From positions 1 through 64,000 of the forward strand of contig JBEULG010000003.1 of the NCBI GenBank assembly GCA_041287425.1: DNA of 64,000 nucleotides, given 5' to 3'. The translations under genes and the position numbers were made by a program. The stretch comes from JAFGSI01 sp041287425 (GTDB lineage Bacteria; Chloroflexota; Anaerolineae; Anaerolineales; Villigracilaceae). Every line of letters starts with the position of its first letter. Positions within the stretch are counted from its first letter, which is position 1. This document shows, in pieces, positions 59,732 through 64,000 of the stretch. The notes below the pieces were generated by a model, which searched no databases, was not told the origin of the DNA, and was given only the letters and a program-made list of their open reading frames with translations.

Positions 59732-60670
59732 TCACCCTTGGGTGATTTTCTCGCTGGCTTCGTCCAGGGCGCGAATCTCTTCGGGGGTCAATCTCCAGCC
59801 GAGAGCACCGGCGTTCTGGGCGGCCTGGGCGGCGTTCTTGGCGCCGGGGATGGGCAGAGTCCCTTTGCAAATCGTCCAGTTGAGGGCCACCTGGGCGGGG
59901 GTCTTCCCGCCATGTCCCTGGCCGATTTCGGTCATCAGAGCCAGCAGGGGCGGCAGGTCTTTGAGCAGCCGGCCATACTCGCCGGCGCGCAGGCCGGGCG
60001 GGGGCGAGTCGGGGCCGTACTTGCCGGTCAACATCCCTTTGGCCAGCGGACTATAGGCGATCAGACGCACGCCCAGTTCGTGGCAGCGTTCCAGCAGACC
60101 GTTCTTCTCCACCCGCCGGTTGAGCAGATGGTATTCCACCTGGTTGGAGGCCAGGGGAATATCGTATTTGGCCAGCACGCTGTAGGCGCGCTGCATTTGC
60201 TGTTTATCGTAATTCGAGACGCCCACCGCGGCGGTCAGCCCGGCTTTGAGCGCCAGCGCCAGTCCTTCGGCGTAAGTCTCGATGGGGACGACCGGCGAGG
60301 GCCAGTGAATCTGATACAGGTCCACCTTCTCCAGGCCGAGGCGCTCCAGGCTGTGACGCAGGGCGCGCACCACGCTGCCTTTCGTCAGCCGCCAGGGAAA
60401 AGGCAGGAATTTCGTCGCCACCTGCACCGGCCGGCCGGCCTCCCGCATGAATTTGCCCACATAGCGCTCAGAGCGGCCATTGCCGTAGATTTCGGCCGTG
60501 TCCACCAGAGTCACGCCGGCCTCCAGCGAGGCGCGGAAAGCGGCGGCGATGTCCTCCTCTCCGTAGTCGCGGCCATAATTCCAAAAGGTGCGGTCGCCCC
60601 ACGCCCAGGCGCCCAGGCCCATTTCGGCAGTGTGCAGAAATTTCACCGAATCGGGAATTTGACCATTCAT
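59732..60670 (-). CDS. Aldo/keto reductase
   Basis: The 312-aa (alpha/beta)8 NADPH-dependent oxidoreductase has the catalytic tetrad: Asp and Tyr in LVDTAEIYGNGRSE (about 56-69), Lys in VATKFLPF and His in YQIHWPSP. The cofactor-phosphate loop is IPGAKNAAQAAQNAGALGW, in part. Physiological substrate unknown. GGGAGAAG precedes the ATG. It is convergent with the spermidine-synthase-like gene, with a GCATCGAAT palindrome between. Confidence 0.93.
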   Translation of the reverse strand: MNGQIPDSVKFLHTAEMGLGAWAWGDRTFWNYGRDYGEEDIAAAFRASLEAGVTLVDTAEIYGNGRSERYVGKFMREAGRPVQVATKFLPFPWRLTKGSVVRALRHSLERLGLEKVDLYQIHWPSPVVPIETYAEGLALALKAGLTAAVGVSNYDKQQMQRAYSVLAKYDIPLASNQVEYHLLNRRVEKNGLLERCHELGVRLIAYSPLAKGMLTGKYGPDSPPPGLRAGEYGRLLKDLPPLLALMTEIGQGHGGKTPAQVALNWTICKGTLPIPGAKNAAQAAQNAGALGWRLTPEEIRALDEASEKITQG

Positions 60671-60926
60671 GATTCTTCTCCCAATGCAATTGTGAGATGG
60701 CGCATCGAATGTTTCGGACCTGAACCGGCCAGTTCAGAAGCATTCGGTGCCGCTGATTTCGATTGCAAATTCTGATCGGGGACAGCGAGCCGATTTTATC
60801 ACAGTCTGCCCTGCAGGGTAGTCATCCGACTCGAATCCGGTTACAATCGGTGGGCATGGAACGCGGCGATCGCGAGCCCCCGCCCCCCGGCTGAGGCTGG
60901 CGTTCCCTGAGTTCCGGGAGGTTGTC
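60671..60926. other. Intergenic region upstream of rnc
   Basis: The 256 bp contain a degenerate GCATCGAAT-type repeat (near 60703), a TACAAT (60842-60847) and a 12-codon mini-ORF (60856-60894). No larger gene is evident. Confidence 0.6.
60856..60894 (+). CDS. Leaderless 12-codon mini-ORF upstream of rnc (possible leader peptide)
   Basis: ATG at 60856 lies 8 nt after TACAAT (60842-60847), so it could be the first codon of the transcript. It encodes MERGDREPPPPG and stops 32 nt before the rnc start codon. The four consecutive Pro codons are a typical ribosome-stalling motif relieved by EF-P. Stalling could affect rnc expression, or the frame may be fortuitous. Confidence 0.35.
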   Translation: MERGDREPPPPG

Positions 60927-61655
60927 ATGGATGTACACCCGGCAGGGGAAGTCGAAGAATCCCCCTCCGCCCTGGCCCGCAGGCTGGGGCTTCCGTTCGA
61001 TGACGTTTTCCTTCTGACGCGGGCGCTGACGCATCGCTCGTACGTGAACGAGCACCCCGATACGCTGGAGGACAACGAACGCCTGGAGTTCCTGGGCGAC
61101 GCCGTGCTGGATTTTCTGGTCGGAGCCTGGCTCTATAACCACTTTCCCGAAATGAGCGAGGGCGAACTGACCCGCATGCGCTCGGCGCTGGTGTGCACCG
61201 AGCAATTGGCCGAGTTCGCCCGCCGCCTGGACCTCGGGCCGGCAATGCGCCTGGGACGCGGCGAAGTCCAGGCCGGAGGCCGCGACCGACCGGTCTTGCT
61301 GTGCGCCACCTTCGAGGCGCTCATCGGGGCCCTCTACCTGCAGACAGATGTCCAAACCGTTCAGCGTTTCATCGCGCCTCTACTGGAACAGGCCAGCGAA
61401 CGGGTCCTCTTGCAGCCCGACCTGTATGACCCCAAGAGCCGTTTACAGGAGTGGTCGCAGTCTCGCCATTTGGGGATTCCCACCTACGTCACCGTGAACG
61501 TAGACGGGCCGGACCACGAGCGCACTTTCGAGGTCGAAGTGCGCATCGGCGCCCAAGTCTATGGGCGCGGGCGCGGCCGCAGCAAACAGGAGGCCGCCCG
61601 CGATGCAGCCCAGCATGCTATCGAAGTCCTGGAACGCGCCGGTGAACTTCCCTGA
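60927..61655 (+). CDS. rnc: Ribonuclease III
   Basis: RNase III cuts double-stranded RNA in rRNA processing, mRNA decay and antisense control. The 242-aa protein has the signature ERLEFLGDA (51-59, with E54 and D58) and the second acidic motif CATFEALIGALY (Asp/Glu near 132). A C-terminal dsRNA-binding domain (about 166-240; SKQEAARDAAQHAIEVL) follows. GGGAGG lies 5 nt before the ATG. smc follows after 51 nt, a pairing seen in many bacteria. Confidence 0.96.
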   Translation: MDVHPAGEVEESPSALARRLGLPFDDVFLLTRALTHRSYVNEHPDTLEDNERLEFLGDAVLDFLVGAWLYNHFPEMSEGELTRMRSALVCTEQLAEFARRLDLGPAMRLGRGEVQAGGRDRPVLLCATFEALIGALYLQTDVQTVQRFIAPLLEQASERVLLQPDLYDPKSRLQEWSQSRHLGIPTYVTVNVDGPDHERTFEVEVRIGAQVYGRGRGRSKQEAARDAAQHAIEVLERAGELP

Positions 61656-61706
61656 GCGCTGACCGGATGTCGGCGCTTCATCTCCCTCTGGAATTTCTCT
61701 CCTCTT

Positions 61707-64000
61707 ATGCCTCTTCGCCTCAAATCGCTTGAATTGCATGGCTACAAGACCTTCGCCGGCAAAACCGCTTTCGAATTTGCCGGCGGAGTGACGGCCATCG
61801 TCGGCCCCAACGGCTCGGGCAAATCCAACATCGCCGACGCCCTGCGCTGGGTCTTGGGTGAACAGTCCTACAGCCTGCTGCGCGCCAAGAAGACCGAGGA
61901 CATGATTTTTTCCGGCTCGGACCAGCGGCCGCGCGCCGGCATGGCCTCGGCCACCATCGTCTTCGATAACGCCGACGGCTGGCTGCCGGTGGACTTCTCG
62001 GAGGTGGCCCTGACCCGCCGCGCTTACCGCGATGGACGCAACGAGTACCTGCTCAACGGTCAGCAGGTGCGCCTGCGCGACATCAACGAATTGCTGGCGC
62101 AATCGGGGCTTTCGGAGCGGACCTATACGATTCTCGGCCAGGGGCTGGTGGACGCCTCTCTGGCGCTCAAGGCCGATGAGCGCCGCCGCTTGTTCGAAGA
62201 GGCCGCCGGCATCGGCCTCTACCGGGCGCGCCGCGAGGAAACCCTGCGCCGCCTGGAAACTACCCGCCGCAATCTCGACCGGGTGCTCGATATCCTGGCC
62301 GAACTGGAACCGCGCCTGCGCAGCCTGGAACGCCAGGCCAAACGCGCCCAGGAGTACGCCCAGATTCAGGCCGACCTGCGCTTGCTGCTCCTGGATTGGT
62401 ACGGCTTCCACTGGCACCGCGCCCAGCGGGAACTGGTCGAGGCGCGGACGATGGCGGTCGAATACGAGGCCAAATTGCAGGAGGCGCGTCAGGCTCATCA
62501 GGCGGTGCGCCAGGAGACGGCTGCTTTCCGCGACCGGCTGCAAGGGCTGCGCGCCCGCCTCAATTCCTGGCACCGTCAGTCGGCGCAGTTGCATACCCAG
62601 CGCGAGACGATCAGCCGCGACCTGGCCGTGCTCGACGAGCGCCGCCGCGCCCTGCTCGAGAACCGCGCCCGCAGCCGCAGCGAGCAAGCCCGCCTGGAGG
62701 AGGAATTGCGCCTGAGCGCTGAGCGCCTGGCCGAGGCGGCCGCCGAGGTGGAGCGTTTGCAGGCCGAGGCGGAGGAGGCCGGCGCCCAGATGGCTGCCGC
62801 CCAGCAGGCCCTGGAAGCGCGCCAGGCCGAGATGGCTGCTCAAGAGGCGGAACTCGAAGCCGCCCGCCGGCGCTTGAATGAACTGGAGGCCCGTCAGGCG
62901 CAGTTGCAGGCCCGCCTGGATGAGTTGATGCGCCGGGCAGCCGAGCAGGCCGAGCGCTTGGCTGCTGCCGAGACGGCCCTGGCCCAGGCCGAGGCCCAGG
63001 TGGGCGCCGCCGAAACGGCCCTCGCCGCTGCACAGGACGCCGCGGCCGGCTGTCAGGCCGAGTTGCAGCGCCGCCTGGCCGATTTGCAGACCGCCGAACA
63101 GCAGGCAGCCGAACAGGAGCAGGCTTTGCGCCGCCAGCAGGAGGAACGCGCCGCCCGCTCCGCCGAGCATAGCCGCCTTCAGGCGCAATTGCAGGTGCTG
63201 GAACAGGCCGAACAGTCGCTGACCGGCTACGCCGACGGCGCCCGTCTGCTGCTGGAAGCGGCGCGCCAATCCCGCTTGAGCGGGGCGCGCGGGGCGCTGT
63301 TTGCCGCCCTCGAAGTTCCCGCCGGACTGGAGGAGGCGGTCGCCGCGGCCCTGGGCGAGTACCTGGACGCGGTTTTGCTCCAATCGGGGACGCAGACCGA
63401 GCAGGCGCTGGCGCTGTTCGATTCGGATGCGCCTGGGCGGGCGGCGATTCTGCCGCTCGAATGGCTTTCTCCGGCCGAGCCGCTTTCTGCTCCGGCCGAC
63501 CCCGATTGCCTGGGCCTAGCCGCCGATTTGGTCCAGGCGCCGGCCGAGTTGCGCCCGGCGTTGGACTTGCTGCTCGGCCAGGTGTTGATCGTGCGCGACC
63601 GGCGGGCGGCCCGGCGGCTGCTGGCCGGTCTGCCGGCCGAGGCGCGGGCTGTGACCCTGCGCGGCGAGGTCTTCAGCGCCGGCGGGCCGGTGCTGGCCGG
63701 GAAGCCGGCCCGGGCGGCCATCCTGGCCCGGCCGCGTCAGCGCCGTCAGGCGCAGCAGGCGCTCGCCTCACTTGAGGGCGAGACCGCCGCGCTGGATCAG
63801 CGTCTGCAAAAGACCGGCGAGGCGCTGGAGGTAGCCCGTCAGCAGGCGGCCAGGCGCGCCGAGGCAGTCCAGGCGGCGCGTCACAGCCTGGAACAGGCCC
63901 AGGGGGAGGAACAACAGGCCCGCTTGCGGCTGGAGGCGGCCCGCCGCGAGCGTCAGTGGCAGGCGACTCAGGGCCTTCAATTGCGCGCCGAGATCGAGGC
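61707..64000 (+). CDS. smc: Chromosome segregation protein SMC (3' end outside window)
   Basis: SMC condenses and segregates the chromosome with ScpA and ScpB. The visible 764 residues have the N-terminal head: LELHGYKTFAGKT, Walker A GPNGSGKSNI (33-42), the Q-loop in LGEQSYSLLRAKK. A first coiled coil rich in Ala/Glu/Gln/Arg (about 165-500) leads into the hinge (about 505-680; GARGALFAALEVP and EVFSAGGPVLAG), and the second coiled coil begins. The C-terminal head lies beyond the edge. No clear ribosome site; CTCCTCTT precedes the ATG. Confidence 0.95.
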   Translation, partial: MPLRLKSLELHGYKTFAGKTAFEFAGGVTAIVGPNGSGKSNIADALRWVLGEQSYSLLRAKKTEDMIFSGSDQRPRAGMASATIVFDNADGWLPVDFSEVALTRRAYRDGRNEYLLNGQQVRLRDINELLAQSGLSERTYTILGQGLVDASLALKADERRRLFEEAAGIGLYRARREETLRRLETTRRNLDRVLDILAELEPRLRSLERQAKRAQEYAQIQADLRLLLLDWYGFHWHRAQRELVEARTMAVEYEAKLQEARQAHQAVRQETAAFRDRLQGLRARLNSWHRQSAQLHTQRETISRDLAVLDERRRALLENRARSRSEQARLEEELRLSAERLAEAAAEVERLQAEAEEAGAQMAAAQQALEARQAEMAAQEAELEAARRRLNELEARQAQLQARLDELMRRAAEQAERLAAAETALAQAEAQVGAAETALAAAQDAAAGCQAELQRRLADLQTAEQQAAEQEQALRRQQEERAARSAEHSRLQAQLQVLEQAEQSLTGYADGARLLLEAARQSRLSGARGALFAALEVPAGLEEAVAAALGEYLDAVLLQSGTQTEQALALFDSDAPGRAAILPLEWLSPAEPLSAPADPDCLGLAADLVQAPAELRPALDLLLGQVLIVRDRRAARRLLAGLPAEARAVTLRGEVFSAGGPVLAGKPARAAILARPRQRRQAQQALASLEGETAALDQRLQKTGEALEVARQQAARRAEAVQAARHSLEQAQGEEQQARLRLEAARRERQWQATQGLQLRAEIE

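Noticed and set aside
61443..63383. 646-codon minus-strand frame
   Set aside because: Antisense to rnc and smc; Leu/Gly/Gln-rich shadow of the coiled coil.

Overview
The window is a GC-rich bacterial chromosome segment. Its gene content suggests a member of the Chloroflexota, probably Anaerolineae-like. The reasons are three lipoproteins with Thr/Pro/Ser-rich linkers, a PPC-like repeat surface protein, STAND-style WD40 proteins, a group 3b-type NiFe hydrogenase and many small Cys-rich proteins. This lineage call is inference; no rRNA gene is present to settle it. The segment begins inside nusA and ends inside smc. Genes are dense, often joined by ATGA overlaps, and several lack a Shine-Dalgarno site but have a -10 hexamer 6-9 nt before the start codon, as expected of leaderless mRNAs.

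Layout. 1-13 kb: nusA, a methyltransferase, mnmA, a cold-shock gene, a CBS protein, an S9 peptidase, trmI, a lipoprotein, a zinc-ribbon protein, a Nudix hydrolase, rplY, an FmdB-type protein and an ATPase plus 77-aa pair. This part carries two copies of a 133-141 bp MITE-like element. A duplicated 109-bp fragment preserves the empty target site of one copy. 13-24 kb: an acpS/M16/M16 operon, a proline-rich membrane protein, an FAD oxidoreductase, a PilZ-PilZ-adenosine deaminase operon, an acyltransferase, a two-cluster ferredoxin and a beta-propeller lipoprotein. 24-30 kb: glycogen/alpha-glucan operon glgA-glgC-malQ, an EamA transporter and superoxide dismutase.

30.3-38.5 kb is the most unusual region. 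It is a co-directional four-gene unit behind one good promoter: a C39-like cysteine peptidase with three SH3b-like repeats, a TIR-TM-WD40 protein, a tandem SLATT/DUF4231-like membrane protein, and a fusion of an NDT/TIR-like domain, TRAF-binding/TPR region and SLOG-like domain. TIR, SLOG and SLATT are families tied to nucleotide-signalled conflict systems. I propose the unit is a candidate immune or cell-suicide module, possibly in an undescribed combination. Two large palindromic elements lie just upstream, and a small protein resembling duplicated PGDYG-type domains faces it downstream.

39-50.5 kb: a transglutaminase-like protein, a YgjP-like metallopeptidase, hyuAB, a four-repeat membrane-anchored surface protein, and a carbohydrate cluster (DUF2804, MFS, GH2). 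50.6-55.7 kb: a complete minus-strand NiFe hydrogenase operon (cNMP-binding protein, beta, gamma, delta, alpha, then maturation protease after an intervening hairpin). 56-64 kb: tRNA-His, a glycosidase-like lipoprotein, a membrane-fused spermidine-synthase-like protein, an aldo/keto reductase, rnc (preceded by a 12-codon Pro-rich mini-ORF) and smc.
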